Shown here: positions 49,665 through 58,324 of the stretch, piece after piece
How positions within the stretch are numbered: the first letter of the stretch is position 1
Layout: each line of letters begins with the position of its first letter
DNA from: Caprella mutica
Taxonomy: Eukaryota > Arthropoda > Malacostraca > Amphipoda > Caprellidae
DNA: 64,000 nt
Direction: 5' to 3'
Assembly (NCBI GenBank): GCA_947561585.1
Contig: CANNZV010002458.1
Span: 33,404 to 97,403, forward strand
The notes under the pieces: generated by a model
Databases searched by the model: none
The model's input: the letters and a program-made list of their open reading frames with translations, nothing else
Told to the model about the DNA's origin: nothing
Position numbers and translations under genes: made by a program

Positions 49665-50035
49665 CTAAATCAAAAAACAGTTCTTCTGTTTTTTGGTATT
49701 TTGCTACTGAACAAGAGATTTTAATAGCATTATCATAATCCTTGAACTCATCTAAAAATAGTTTCTTTAGTTTTTCCACATCTGTAGTTCTAAAAATAAA
49801 ATATCCTAAAATATCAGAACTTCTCGAACCTGGCTTTTCTATACCAAAACTATCAAACTTCCAATGTATACCTTTTGTAAAAAAGAAAACTTCTTTAATT
49901 CTCTTTTTAAGTCTGCCCTAACATTATCGTTAAAGCTTTTAAGTGTACATAAAAAGCAACATTTGTATTAAATTCATCTTGAATTAATTTTTTCTGACTA
50001 TCAGTAACTGGTTCTTGTGTTATTTCACCACTCAT
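49657..50035 (-). pseudogene. Unrecognised small protein gene with two frameshifts
   Basis: Three frame segments line up end to end. ATG at 50035 gives MSGEITQEPVTDSQKKL to HLKAL, a second frame gives DNVRADLKRELK, and a third gives EVFFFTKGIHWKF through SSDILGYFIFRTT to ELFFDLEV with its stop at 49657. Together they make about 125 residues. I know no family for it; the C-terminal half has regular alpha/beta text and looks coding. Whether it is decayed or mis-sequenced is undecided, but the lack of other damage favours the latter. Confidence 0.6.
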
Positions 50036-50203
50036 AAAATACCTTTTTACTATAATATTTTTGTAATTATATAGAATAAACATAAGAATAAGGATAAATC
50101 TACAACTTAATTATAAATTTAATACAACTTTTCTATCATACTTTATTATTATTTTAATATCTTAGGTATATAATAGATATAACTTCTTAAAAAAGGCTTC
50201 ATT

Positions 50204-51039
50204 ATGGACTTTGAAATAGATGCAGAAGAACTAATATGGAAAAGTGAATATAACATTGGCAATTTACAAATAGATAAAGAACATCAACAACTTTTTAATA
50301 TCGCAAGAAAAGCATTTAATGTAAATAAACTACAAGATGAAAAAACAAAACTAAAAGAGTTAAAATCTATAATAACTGAGTTATTTGAATATGTAGGTCA
50401 ACACTTTAATGATGAACAGAAACTTATGGAAAGAATTAAATATCCACATCTAAAAGGGCATAAAAAACTTCATTCACAAATGATTGATATGTTAAAAAAA
50501 ATCATAAAAGATTTTAACACTCTTGAAATAGCACAAATTGAGAAGAACTTTTTTATTTATAGATGATTATTTTGTAAAACATATTATTTTAGAAGATAAA
50601 AAAATCCAACTTTGGCAAACGCCTTTAGATGAACTAAGAAAAAATTTTGGATGGAAACATGTTTATAGTGTAAACAATTCAAAAATAGATCAAGAACATA
50701 AACAACTTTTTGATATAGCAAAGGAAGCCTTTAAAACTGTGGATGGTAAGGATAGAAATAAAAAAATCAAATCTATATTAGTTGAACTTTATGATTATAT
50801 GAAAACTCACTTTAGTGATGAAGAAACATATATGCAAGAAGTAAACTATCCAGAACTGCAAAACCATAAGAAAATTCATAAAGGAATAATAAGTGAGTTA
50901 AATAGTTTTGTAAAAGAGCTTCCTAATTAAAACTGAAGTCTTTGAAAAAGAGCTTGCAATTATAATTGACTTAACACTTGTTCAACATATTATTCAAGAA
51001 GATAGAAAAATCATAAGATGGCAACAAAGCAAAAGTTAA
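50204..51039 (+). pseudogene. Two-domain bacteriohemerythrin, two frameshifts
   Basis: Hemerythrins bind oxygen, or sometimes other small ligands, at a di-iron site. Segment 1 (start 50204) has IDKEHQQLFNIARKAF, the QHFNDEQKLMER helix, then HLKGHKKLH. Segment 2 (in frame from about 50538) gives FIDDYFVKHIILEDKKIQLW followed by a second full set: IDQEHKQLFDIAKEAF, THFSDEETYMQE, ELQNHKKIH. Segment 3 (to 51039) gives TLVQHIIQEDRKIIRW. Removing one T from the T6 run near 50552 and one T near 50928 restores a single 277-residue protein with two complete domains. Confidence 0.82.
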
Positions 51040-51142
51040 ACTATAACACAAACTTATGATTTAAATATAATATTTTTATATAATTCTTAAAGATAAATTA
51101 AAGTAGTTTCCTATATGATATGTAAAAATATAAGGAAAACTA

Positions 51143-51656
51143 ATGAAACTAAAATCACTTTATTAATGTCATTCTTAAGTATAAGTTCTATTTTTGCTCA
51201 AGATTTTATCAGTTACAAGCAGTTAACAAGTAAGCTTATAATGAAGACAAAAAAGCTGGAAACTATGCTAGTGATGAAGATGTAAAGAAAGCTCTAAAAG
51301 CAAAAGATTGGCTAGTTGTAGATGTAAGAACAAAAGAAGAGTGGTCATCAGCACATATAAAAGGAAGTGCTAGAGTTGGAAGACAAGCCCCTGAAAAAGC
51401 CTTAGAACTTTTCGTATATGATATGGATGATAACTTTGTAAAGAAAAATCTGATTGTTGTTTGCAATACTGCAAAAAGAGCTTCACTTGAAGCACAGACT
51501 TTTAGAAAAATGGGCTTTAAAGAAGTAAAAATTTATGATATTTATTCATGGATTGATAATTGTAATCCTGTTGCAACTGGATATTCATCAAAAAAACATA
51601 AGACTGGTACAAAAAATAAGTTTGGATTTTACTACGCAGAACACTGTAAGAAATAG
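51143..51656 (+). pseudogene. Exported rhodanese-like protein, two frameshifts near the N-terminus
   Basis: ATG at 51143 starts MKLK, the next frame gives ITLLMSFLSISSIFAQDFIS (a signal peptide), and the third gives NEDKKAGNYASDEDVKKALK onward. The last part holds a rhodanese domain: WLVVDVRTKEEWSSAHIKGS, the active-site loop VVCNTAKRA with cysteine, and a C-terminal GFYYAEHC. Adding one A near 51152 and one A near 51240 gives 171 residues. It is probably periplasmic; sulfur transfer or a redox role is inferred. The 234-bp frame at 51423 is only its last part. Confidence 0.8.
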
Positions 51657-51659
51657 AGT

Positions 51660-51681
51660 TCTCCCAAGTTTACTTGGGAGA
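51660..51681. terminator. Bidirectional hairpin between rhodanese and photolyase genes
   Basis: A perfect 10-bp stem (TCTCCCAAGT / ACTTGGGAGA) with a 2-nt loop lies between convergent genes. The T-run on either side is short. Confidence 0.75.
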
Positions 51682-51689
51682 AAGTTCTA

Positions 51690-52964
51690 CTAAGCTTCAT
51701 TAAAAACTTCTTTTTTAACTTCTTGGGACATTTTATGATAATCAATAAAAGAACTACTTCTTCTATCTAACCAAGTTTTTATATAATTATCACCACCATA
51801 GGTATGTGACTGCTTAATAGGATCAAAAACTCTATATGTCTTATCATTACCCACATGGGCTTGATAAGCGAAGTTGCCATAGTTAGAAGCTGGATTGTAA
51901 TCTACTAGGTAGCTTTCAAAAAACGCAGCACAAACACGCCAATCTAAGCCTAGATTCTTAACAAAATAACTAGCTACTAACTGTCTATTTCTATTTGATA
52001 ACCAACCGCTACTTTTTAACTCAATAATACTTGCATCAATAATATCAATGCCTGTATTTGCACTAAAAAACTTATCTAAGCTTTTTTTATCATTTCTAAA
52101 ATTAAAATTTTTACCTTTTAATCCTGATTTTAAAAAAAGCCTATTCTTGGAATATAACATTACTAAATGAAAAAAATCTCTCCATAAAAGCTCAAAATAA
52201 ATCCAATAAGAAGATTGACTTTGATAGCCTCTTCTTTCTTCTTCTTTTAACCTGTGATAAATCATTCTAGCTGAAATATTACCTGCTGATAAATAAGGTG
52301 AAAACTTAGTAGAGTTATCAAAACCACTCATAGCATTTCTAGTGTCCTTATAGCTATGGATATTATTCATATAATCTTCTAATCTTTGTTTAGCTCTATG
52401 TTCACCTGCTTCGAAAAATATGGCATCATTAGGGTATGAAATCATAGCTTTACTAAACTGTTCTGATTCAAACTCTACTGTTTTTACCTTATTTGGTAAT
52501 CCTAAGGGTTTTGGAATTTCTAACTTTTCAGCTTTATTTCTAAAATGACTAAAACTTTTTGTAAAATCAAACTCAAATGGCTCTATCATAGTTTGATTAA
52601 AATAGCTTTTATGTTTATATTTGGCAAAAACTCTTTGTAGGTGTTCTTCTTCAGATCCCACTTCTTCATCAAAATATACGCTTATATCAAATTTGTCTGA
52701 CAGTTTAGCTAGTGTATTTGAAAAATCATTTGTAAAACACAGATTTATCCCATATGCTTTAAGGTCTTTATAGAGTACTTCTAATGAACTTTTTACAAAG
52801 GCTTCCCTAAATTTTCCACACTTTTTAAATCCAAATAGGTGACCTTGTAAAATCTCAAAACTGTAAAGTCCTAGAACTCTATCATTATTCTTTGAGGCAT
52901 AATATAAGCTTGGGTTGTCTTCTACTCGAAGATTGTTTCTAAATATAACTATGGCTAACTTCAT
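51690..52964 (-). CDS. Cryptochrome/photolyase, DASH type
   Basis: This flavoprotein repairs cyclobutane pyrimidine dimers using light. The 424-residue protein has the N-terminal antenna domain (LAIVIFRNNLRVEDNPSLYYA), then the FAD domain with TKFSPYLSAGNISARM, YWIYFELLWRDFF, the GWLSNRNRQLVASYF segment and DWRVCAAFFESYLVDYNPASNYGNF. The ELLWRDFF and NPASNYGN features are typical of cry-DASH, which prefers single-stranded DNA. The start at 52964 is the only ATG near the domain boundary. It stands alone. Confidence 0.93.
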   Translation of the reverse strand: MKLAIVIFRNNLRVEDNPSLYYASKNNDRVLGLYSFEILQGHLFGFKKCGKFREAFVKSSLEVLYKDLKAYGINLCFTNDFSNTLAKLSDKFDISVYFDEEVGSEEEHLQRVFAKYKHKSYFNQTMIEPFEFDFTKSFSHFRNKAEKLEIPKPLGLPNKVKTVEFESEQFSKAMISYPNDAIFFEAGEHRAKQRLEDYMNNIHSYKDTRNAMSGFDNSTKFSPYLSAGNISARMIYHRLKEEERRGYQSQSSYWIYFELLWRDFFHLVMLYSKNRLFLKSGLKGKNFNFRNDKKSLDKFFSANTGIDIIDASIIELKSSGWLSNRNRQLVASYFVKNLGLDWRVCAAFFESYLVDYNPASNYGNFAYQAHVGNDKTYRVFDPIKQSHTYGGDNYIKTWLDRRSSSFIDYHKMSQEVKKEVFNEA

Positions 52965-53028
52965 GAAAACATTTTAATATAAATTCCTTTTTGTTGATAG
53001 GGAAAAAATGTCTTTCAAAATGGTTTAT

Positions 53029-53409
53029 TTATGCAATTGAAACTTTTTCTTTATCTATATAGTTTCTACAATCAATACAATATTTTGCATGGGGTTTTAC
53101 TCTAAGTCTTTTGATAGTAATCTCACTATCACACATCTCACAAAGCCCTGTGTATGTTCCATTTTCTATTTTTAGTAGTGCGTGGTTGATTAAACTTAGC
53201 TCTTTTAGTTGCTGATTCTTAATATGAGTATCGTTTGTGTAGTCTCTACTTGCTGCTGCGAAATCTGCTTCGTCATTTAAATCCATATTACTTAATGAGT
53301 CATGTTCATTTGAAATACTTTGCAGTGTAGATTCTATTTTAGCTTTATTTTCTAAAAGAAGATTCTTAATCTCTTCAATATGTTTTTTGCTTAAAGCTTT
53401 TTTTGGCAT
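53029..53409 (-). CDS. DksA/TraR family zinc-finger transcription regulator
   Basis: The family binds RNA polymerase in the secondary channel and works with ppGpp. From ATG 53409 (MPKKALSKKHIEEIK; AGGA upstream) the protein has 126 residues. A coiled-coil segment with ADFAAASRD, which carries the acidic tip, precedes the C4 zinc finger with CEMCDSEI and KYCIDCRNYID. The longer frame to 53460 has no binding site. It is divergent from the 63-residue protein at 53476. It may be a DksA or a shorter paralog. Confidence 0.88.
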   Translation of the reverse strand: MPKKALSKKHIEEIKNLLLENKAKIESTLQSISNEHDSLSNMDLNDEADFAAASRDYTNDTHIKNQQLKELSLINHALLKIENGTYTGLCEMCDSEITIKRLRVKPHAKYCIDCRNYIDKEKVSIA

Positions 53410-53475
53410 TTGTTTTCCTATAATTTCTTTATACTTTACAATAATGCAACTTAGTTGCAAATAAAGAAAGATCTT

Positions 53476-53667
53476 ATGAATATATTTTTGAGTTTTATAA
53501 AAAAAGCAATAGATGATAAAAACTATGTAAGTTTTACCTATGAAAATAAATTATATAAAAGTGTAAAACCATTAAAACTATCTAATGAAAACTTACTTCA
53601 TACAAACAAAGGTGTTTTTGAATTTTCAAAAATCAAAAACCTAACTGTTTTAAAAGATAGATTTTAA
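53476..53667 (+). CDS. Small hypothetical protein, 63 residues
   Basis: I know no family for this. It starts at ATG 53476 (MNIFLSFIKK) behind AAAGAAAGATCTT; a TTG at 53455 would add seven residues. The text (YVSFTYENKLYKSVKPLKLS, then NLLHTNKGVFEFSKIKNLTVL) suggests a small beta-rich fold, reminiscent of the WYL fold, but this is only an impression. It is divergent from the DksA-like gene. Confidence 0.6.
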   Translation: MNIFLSFIKKAIDDKNYVSFTYENKLYKSVKPLKLSNENLLHTNKGVFEFSKIKNLTVLKDRF

Positions 53668-53781
53668 TATTATCATTGCTTATTATTGATGGAATTATAC
53701 TGTTTTAAAAACTATTACCTATACATAAACTGTATATTTTTTACATAGTTTTGACATAAAAAAATAAAGATGGTGAGAAAA

Positions 53782-54603
53782 ATGAATACAAATGATTTAA
53801 TGAACAAAGCCTTAGAGCTTGCCAAACTAGACGAAATGCCTTATGATACAAATATTATAGTAGAAGGTGAGGATATAAAAAAAGTACTTATTGGTGTTGA
53901 TATGGAAACTCCTGAGCTACTTTTAGCACAACAAATGGGCTATGATTGTGTAGTATCACATCATCCTAAAGCTGACTCATGCTTAGTTGATTTTGCAAAA
54001 GTAATGGATGTACAAATTGATAGAATGGTAAAAGCAGGTGTTCCTATAAATAAAGCACAAAAGGTTCTTAAAAAAAGACAAGCAAGTATAGATTTAGGAA
54101 GTCATGCTTTAAACTACGATAGAGTAAGTTCTGCTGCACGACTTATGAAAATGCCTTATTTAAACATACATATTCCTGCTGATTTTATAACAGAAGAGAT
54201 AGTTCAATCAAGACTTAACAAAGCCTTTGATGATAAGCCAAAAACAAAACTAAAAGATATAATTGAAGAGCTTAATTCATGGGAATACTACCAAGGAAAA
54301 GTTGCACAGCCAGTTATTAGAGTTGGTTCAAATGATGATTATGCTGGAAGAATAGAAGTTCTTATGGCAGGTGGTACAAATGGTGGAGCTGATGTATATA
54401 AAGCTTATTTTGATTCAGGTGTTGGAACTATTATAGCTATGCACATACCAGAAGATGTAAAAAAAGCTGTAATTGAGCAAAATATAGGAAATATCATCAT
54501 AGCACCTCATATGCCAAGTGATAGTATAGGTTTACTTGAAATTACAAAAGCATGGAGAAAAGAAGGTATAGAAGTTACTTGTATGAGTGGGATTGTAGAA
54601 TAG
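53782..54603 (+). CDS. Nif3-like dinuclear metal protein (YbgI/GTP cyclohydrolase-like family)
   Basis: The 273-residue protein (from ATG 53782, chosen because GGTGAG lies 5 bp upstream; ATG 53770 is the alternative) matches the Nif3/DUF34 family. Metal-ligand text is seen at VVSHHPKAD, DLGSHALNYD and at the end IIIAPHMPSDSIG plus HIPED. Family members bind two metal ions in a hexamer; their function is not agreed. It is followed by a hairpin and converges on a DUF350 gene. Confidence 0.85.
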   Translation: MNTNDLMNKALELAKLDEMPYDTNIIVEGEDIKKVLIGVDMETPELLLAQQMGYDCVVSHHPKADSCLVDFAKVMDVQIDRMVKAGVPINKAQKVLKKRQASIDLGSHALNYDRVSSAARLMKMPYLNIHIPADFITEEIVQSRLNKAFDDKPKTKLKDIIEELNSWEYYQGKVAQPVIRVGSNDDYAGRIEVLMAGGTNGGADVYKAYFDSGVGTIIAMHIPEDVKKAVIEQNIGNIIIAPHMPSDSIGLLEITKAWRKEGIEVTCMSGIVE

Positions 54604-54615
54604 TTTTAATACTTA

Positions 54616-54644
54616 ATCAATGAGTTTTTTAATAACTCATTGAT
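54616..54644. terminator. Bidirectional terminator between nif3-like and DUF350 genes
   Basis: An 11-bp stem (ATCAATGAGTT / AACTCATTGAT) with a 7-nt loop spans the DUF350 stop codon. The loop is T-rich on the plus strand, and T-rich text precedes it. Confidence 0.75.
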
Positions 54645-55033
54645 CCAGCATTTAATAATCCAATAGAAATTGATAAAAATGCCATTAATATACCAACAGA
54701 AATTACTCCATCAGATATTTTTGTTTTAAATGAATATTTACCACCAAGTCTTGTCACAATAAATGCAAAAATCAATTGAATCAAGATAGCAATAAAACCC
54801 CAAATTACAAAATCAAAATAAGATGTAGAGTGTACCAATGCACTATATAATGGAATAGATACTCCAATAATAGCTCCACCAAAACCTAAAGAAGCTGCTA
54901 GATTATTGTCCTCAAAAATAAGCTTATAATCATCATAAGGTGTAACAATTGCATATAAGTAAAGAAAGATAATCACTAATAATACAGCTGTAAGAAAAAA
55001 GCCAAGAAATGCTGTAAATAATCCTAATTCCAT
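54629..55033 (-). CDS. DUF350 family inner-membrane protein
   Basis: The 134-residue protein has four regular membrane helices (about 5-30, 45-65, 72-95 and 108-130). The AASLGFGGAIIGVSIPLYSAL and TRLGGKYSF segments match what I know of DUF350 (YjfL-like). Function of this family is unknown. GGATTTAAA precedes the ATG. It ends at the terminator with nif3-like. Confidence 0.8.
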   Translation of the reverse strand: MELGLFTAFLGFFLTAVLLVIIFLYLYAIVTPYDDYKLIFEDNNLAASLGFGGAIIGVSIPLYSALVHSTSYFDFVIWGFIAILIQLIFAFIVTRLGGKYSFKTKISDGVISVGILMAFLSISIGLLNAGSMSY

Positions 55034-55146
55034 TTTAAATCCTTTTTGAGAAGTTTAGCCAAAATTAGCTATATGATTTATTATTGTAATATATAATTTT
55101 AGGGATTGTAAGATTAGTAAGATTAAGAAGTTTGTTAATTAGAAGT

Positions 55147-55173
55147 AAAACTGTAGGCAAAGCCTACAATTTT
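55147..55173 (-). terminator. Rho-independent terminator after the 155-residue gene
   Basis: AAAACTGTAGGC pairs with GCCTACAATTTT (one mismatch) around a 3-nt loop, 12 bp past the gene's stop on the minus strand. Confidence 0.75.
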
Positions 55174-55184
55174 AAATGTTTGAT

Positions 55185-55652
55185 TTAAGAGTTGAAAATC
55201 TTAGTAATTAACTCTTTATAAGCTGTATCAATTTTAGAGTTTACTTCTTCCACACACTCACTATCACTTAATTGTGTTGATAGAACTATATTTAAACTAT
55301 CTTCAATTGAGTCTTCATCAGCAAAAACTTCAACTTCATTGATTTTTGAAAATTCCTCAGCAATAAGCTTATTAAAATCTTCAATTGAAATCACTTCATC
55401 TTTATCTAAAATCTCAATAGATTTTGAGATAAAAGACTTATTGTCTTCTCTAAACATATTTAAAGAGTAAGTGTCATTATCACAATAAACTTCCACATTT
55501 TCGCAGATATCTGTGTTTTTTAATCTATAAAAATCGTTTATGTGTTCTTTTTGAATATTTACTACTTCAACTATACTTTGATCTATAAAATCTCTTGTGC
55601 TGATAACCGTATCATTAAGATATACATCCTTATCAATAATTCTTAGACTCAT
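55185..55652 (-). CDS. Acidic hypothetical protein, 155 residues
   Basis: I recognise no family. The protein is acidic with few hydrophobic stretches, no signal peptide and no membrane span. Text includes VEVYCDNDTYSLNMFREDNKSF and a Glu/Asp-rich middle (EISIEDFNKLIAEEFSKINE-like). The start at 55652 follows AGGAGCCATAA (AGGAG 8 bp upstream), a strong binding site. It is monocistronic, with its own terminator. Confidence 0.72.
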   Translation of the reverse strand: MSLRIIDKDVYLNDTVISTRDFIDQSIVEVVNIQKEHINDFYRLKNTDICENVEVYCDNDTYSLNMFREDNKSFISKSIEILDKDEVISIEDFNKLIAEEFSKINEVEVFADEDSIEDSLNIVLSTQLSDSECVEEVNSKIDTAYKELITKIFNS

Positions 55653-56000
55653 TTATGGCTCCTATGTTTTTATAGTATAATTTTACCATGAATAGGCGCA
55701 AGGGTGTGTCGCAAAACTGCTATAAATTGTAATTTACAAATTAGTGTGTATTTGAAAATATTATCACAGACCTCGTTATTTGCTAGTTATATTTGATGTT
55801 ATTTAGCACTTTTAAAATAATTAAAATATAGATTTATTGACTTCTTTATTTATGTTAATGCTTTGTTTTTAATGGATATTTGAATATAAGTTGTGTTTAT
55901 AGCTTAATTGCTATTTTATTTTTGGGTTTTTGTTAGAAGTTTTGCTTTATTTTGAAGAATTTATTTTAGTTTGGGCTTTTAGTTTTTATTTGTTTTGATA
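55653..56000. other. AT-rich gap with no recognised gene
   Basis: About 350 bp without a credible open frame. The part near 55690 is a short GC-richer patch (GGCGCAAGGGTGTGTCGC), and the rest is T-rich. I see no tRNA, promoter of note or repeat here, apart from the likely promoter of the gene at 55652. Confidence 0.6.
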
Positions 56001-56032
56001 CTTCTTTCTTTTCTTTTTAGTAAAGAAAGAAG
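56001..56032. repeat. Inverted repeat of CTTCTTTCTTT type
   Basis: Two 11-nt arms (CTTCTTTCTTT / AAAGAAAGAAG) with a 10-nt loop lie at the edge of the broken DUF2971 gene. The form recalls short hairpins seen beside genes in many bacteria. It may be a terminator on the minus strand. Confidence 0.5.
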
Positions 56033-56039
56033 CAAAAGA

Positions 56040-56887
56040 AAAGCGTGAGCTAAGTTCCAAAATAACCTTTAGTATTCCATTTCTCAAATAAGAAGTATAA
56101 TCAATACTTTCTACATTTGGACCATATGTTAATGAACATATTGAATTAGGACACATTTTAAATAAATATATATTATTTGGATTCTTTGAATACTTAGCTA
56201 ATAAAAAAGCTAGTATGTATCTATCTTCATCATTATCAATTCTATCTAAATAAAAAATTGTTTGACTCTTCTCAATGTTACTTTCTATTATAGATTTATC
56301 TTTAATAACAAATTCTTTTAATCTATTTAATCATCATCTGCTAAAGACTCAATTATAACCTTATCTGCTTGTTCTAATTTCAAAATAACTCTATGTTCTT
56401 TTTCATATATCCACTCTTCGCTTTTTTGTTGAAAAATTTCATATAAAATTTGATTTTCACCTGTTACTAAAATATTAGAATAATCTCTATCAAACATATC
56501 TACTTTATACATTGGTTGTTTTCGATAACTAATTGGAACAATTTTACCATCAAATAAAATTGGAGCATTAAAAAAAGTTTTATCAGTCATGAATAAATCA
56601 TTAAATATTGAGCCACTTACATATCCGGACTTACTTATTCCAATAAGCGAGCCCTTATACTCATTAGCATAATGTGCCCACATTAGTAAATTATCTTTTG
56701 CCTCAGTGAAAGAGATAACACCTATTTTATGTTTTTCTTCCTCTAAAGTATTAATTAACTTTTTACCCTGTAAATCTTCATTCTCAAAATATTTAGATAA
56801 TTTTATAAGACTATCTTTATAATAAACTCCTTCAAAAGGGTCATTAAGAGCATTTAATTGTGTTGCTCTTATATAGCCATCTGCCAA
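56040..56887 (-). pseudogene. DUF2971 family protein gene, 5'-truncated and with two frameshifts
   Basis: The main frame (TTG at 56887 to 56327, 186 residues) holds the DUF2971 core: ATQLNALNDPFEG, GVISFTEAKDNLLMWAHYANEYKG and WIYEKEHRVIL. Two further frame segments continue it: LNRLKEFVIKDKSIIESNI to NNIYLK, then MCPNSICSLTYGPNVES. Adding one T near 56330 and one A near 56157 joins all three. The N-terminus lacks the usual opening KYRS... residues, and no ATG lies upstream, because the palindromic element starts 17 bp before. DUF2971 proteins are often found beside defence or accessory genes; function unknown. Confidence 0.7.
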
Positions 56888-56903
56888 AATATAATCATGA
56901 TTA

Positions 56904-57026
56904 GCTAGAAATTAGTCAATTTTGTTCTAGTTCAAGGCGGAGGAAAAATTAGCTTAGGAGCTTACTTGAAGTAAGTGAGTAAGTTAATTTTTTTGACAAC
57001 GCAGAAATTGGGCAAAAGTGGCTAGT
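56904..57026. repeat. Large imperfect palindromic element (REP/MITE-like)
   Basis: A 123-bp segment folds on itself around a perfect 15-nt core (CTTACTTGAAGTAAG, centre 56968). Pairing resumes after a 3-nt bulge for about 14 bp (AAAAATTAGCTTA against TAAGTTAATTTTT) and again at the outer ends (TCAATTTTG with CAGAAATTGGG, and CTAG at both termini). Base composition and text differ from neighbouring genes. It contains no gene. It sits 5' to a truncated DUF2971 gene and 10 bp from the next gene's stop. Only one copy is in the window. Confidence 0.7.
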
Positions 57027-57035
57027 TTATAGCTA

Positions 57036-58265
57036 TTATTTTTTACCTAGTGATTTTCCGGCTAAATACCCACTCGCCCACGCAAAATGTAGATTAAATC
57101 CACCCCTATTTCCTACTATATCTAGTACTTCTCCTGCGAAGTATAGGTTTTTGCATTTTTTACTTTCGTATGTTTTTGGGTCTACCTCATCGGTTCTCAC
57201 CCCTCCTCCACTGGCTTCCGCGTGTTTGAAGCCTTGGGTATCTGTGATTTTAAATCGCCAGTTTATTAGGTTGTTTACTATTGCTCTTATTTGTTTTGCG
57301 TTTATGTCTTTTGCAAGAGTTTCTGTTGGAATTTTACAGTTTTCTAGGATTATTGGGGCTAATTTATTTGAAATTAGTCCTGTTAGAAGTAGTGAGGCAT
57401 TTTGATTTGGTAGGGATTTTATTAAACTCTCTATTGAAGCTAAAAGTTCATTTCTATTTATCGTTGGAAAAAGGTTTATTGCTATTTGTACATCTTGGTA
57501 TAAACTTAGAGGATATACTGCATATTGAGATATATCTAGTATTGCAAAACCTGATACTCCGTATTTTGTGAAAAGTACATCTCCTACTATTGAAGCTTCT
57601 TTGTTTCCATCTATATAAAGTGTAACTTCTGATTCTTTTTTTACACCTTGAAGTCTGCTTTTTTGCTCATAGTCTGTATGAAGTCCTACCAGTGAAGGAT
57701 ATGTTAGATTTGAAGAGTGTCCAAACTTTGAAGCAAAATCCATACCTAACTCCGTTGCATTTAGCTGTGGAGCTGCTGCAAGACCACAGCTGATTACTAC
57801 TTTGTCATAATCTTTATAGATTTTTTCTTCTGTTTTTAGTTCAAACTTATCATTTTGTTTTTCTATATCTTCTACTTTTACACCTAAGTTTAGGTTTATA
57901 CCAAGTGAAACACATGTACTTTCTAGTAGGTTTACTACTGACTTGGCTTCATTTGATAAAGGATATACCTTGCAAGTCTCTTTTATATCTAGTAAAAGCC
58001 CTATGCTTTTACAGAACTTTTCAAAATCATTAAAAGTAAACTGTTTTAGAGCATCTTTTACAAAAGAGGGATTTTCACCAATATAGTTATTGTATGTGAT
58101 ATTTGAGTTTGAGATATTACATCTTCCATTTCCTGAGGCTAGTATCTTCTTTCCTATGCCTTTGTTTATATCAAATATATCTATTGACAAGTCTTTGTTT
58201 AATCTCTTAGCAGTAATACCAGCCATAATACCAGCAGCCCCTGCTCCAATAATCGCTATTTTCAA
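57036..58265 (-). CDS. FAD-dependent oxidoreductase, BaiN/HI0933 family
   Basis: The 409-residue flavoprotein has an N-terminal Rossmann motif IAIIGAGAAGIMAGITA, ASGNGRCNISNSN (the HI0933 signature), a substrate-domain stretch and the C-terminal FAGEVLDIVGNRGGFNLHFAWASGYLAG. The family includes BaiN-type 3-oxo-delta-4 reductases, but most members have no known substrate. It stands alone, ending 10 bp from the palindromic element. Confidence 0.9.
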   Translation of the reverse strand: MKIAIIGAGAAGIMAGITAKRLNKDLSIDIFDINKGIGKKILASGNGRCNISNSNITYNNYIGENPSFVKDALKQFTFNDFEKFCKSIGLLLDIKETCKVYPLSNEAKSVVNLLESTCVSLGINLNLGVKVEDIEKQNDKFELKTEEKIYKDYDKVVISCGLAAAPQLNATELGMDFASKFGHSSNLTYPSLVGLHTDYEQKSRLQGVKKESEVTLYIDGNKEASIVGDVLFTKYGVSGFAILDISQYAVYPLSLYQDVQIAINLFPTINRNELLASIESLIKSLPNQNASLLLTGLISNKLAPIILENCKIPTETLAKDINAKQIRAIVNNLINWRFKITDTQGFKHAEASGGGVRTDEVDPKTYESKKCKNLYFAGEVLDIVGNRGGFNLHFAWASGYLAGKSLGKK

Positions 58266-58324
58266 AATCTATCCTCTTTTTATTTCTTGTTGGAATTATA
58301 CTTTATATATGATGACAGCAAGGT

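Noticed and set aside
55690..56000. A possible small RNA or gene in the T-rich gap
   Set aside because: No open frame, conserved fold or promoter/terminator pair could be supported.
57151..57571. Plus-strand frames opposite the BaiN-like gene
   Set aside because: Antisense shadows; the minus-strand gene has full domain support.
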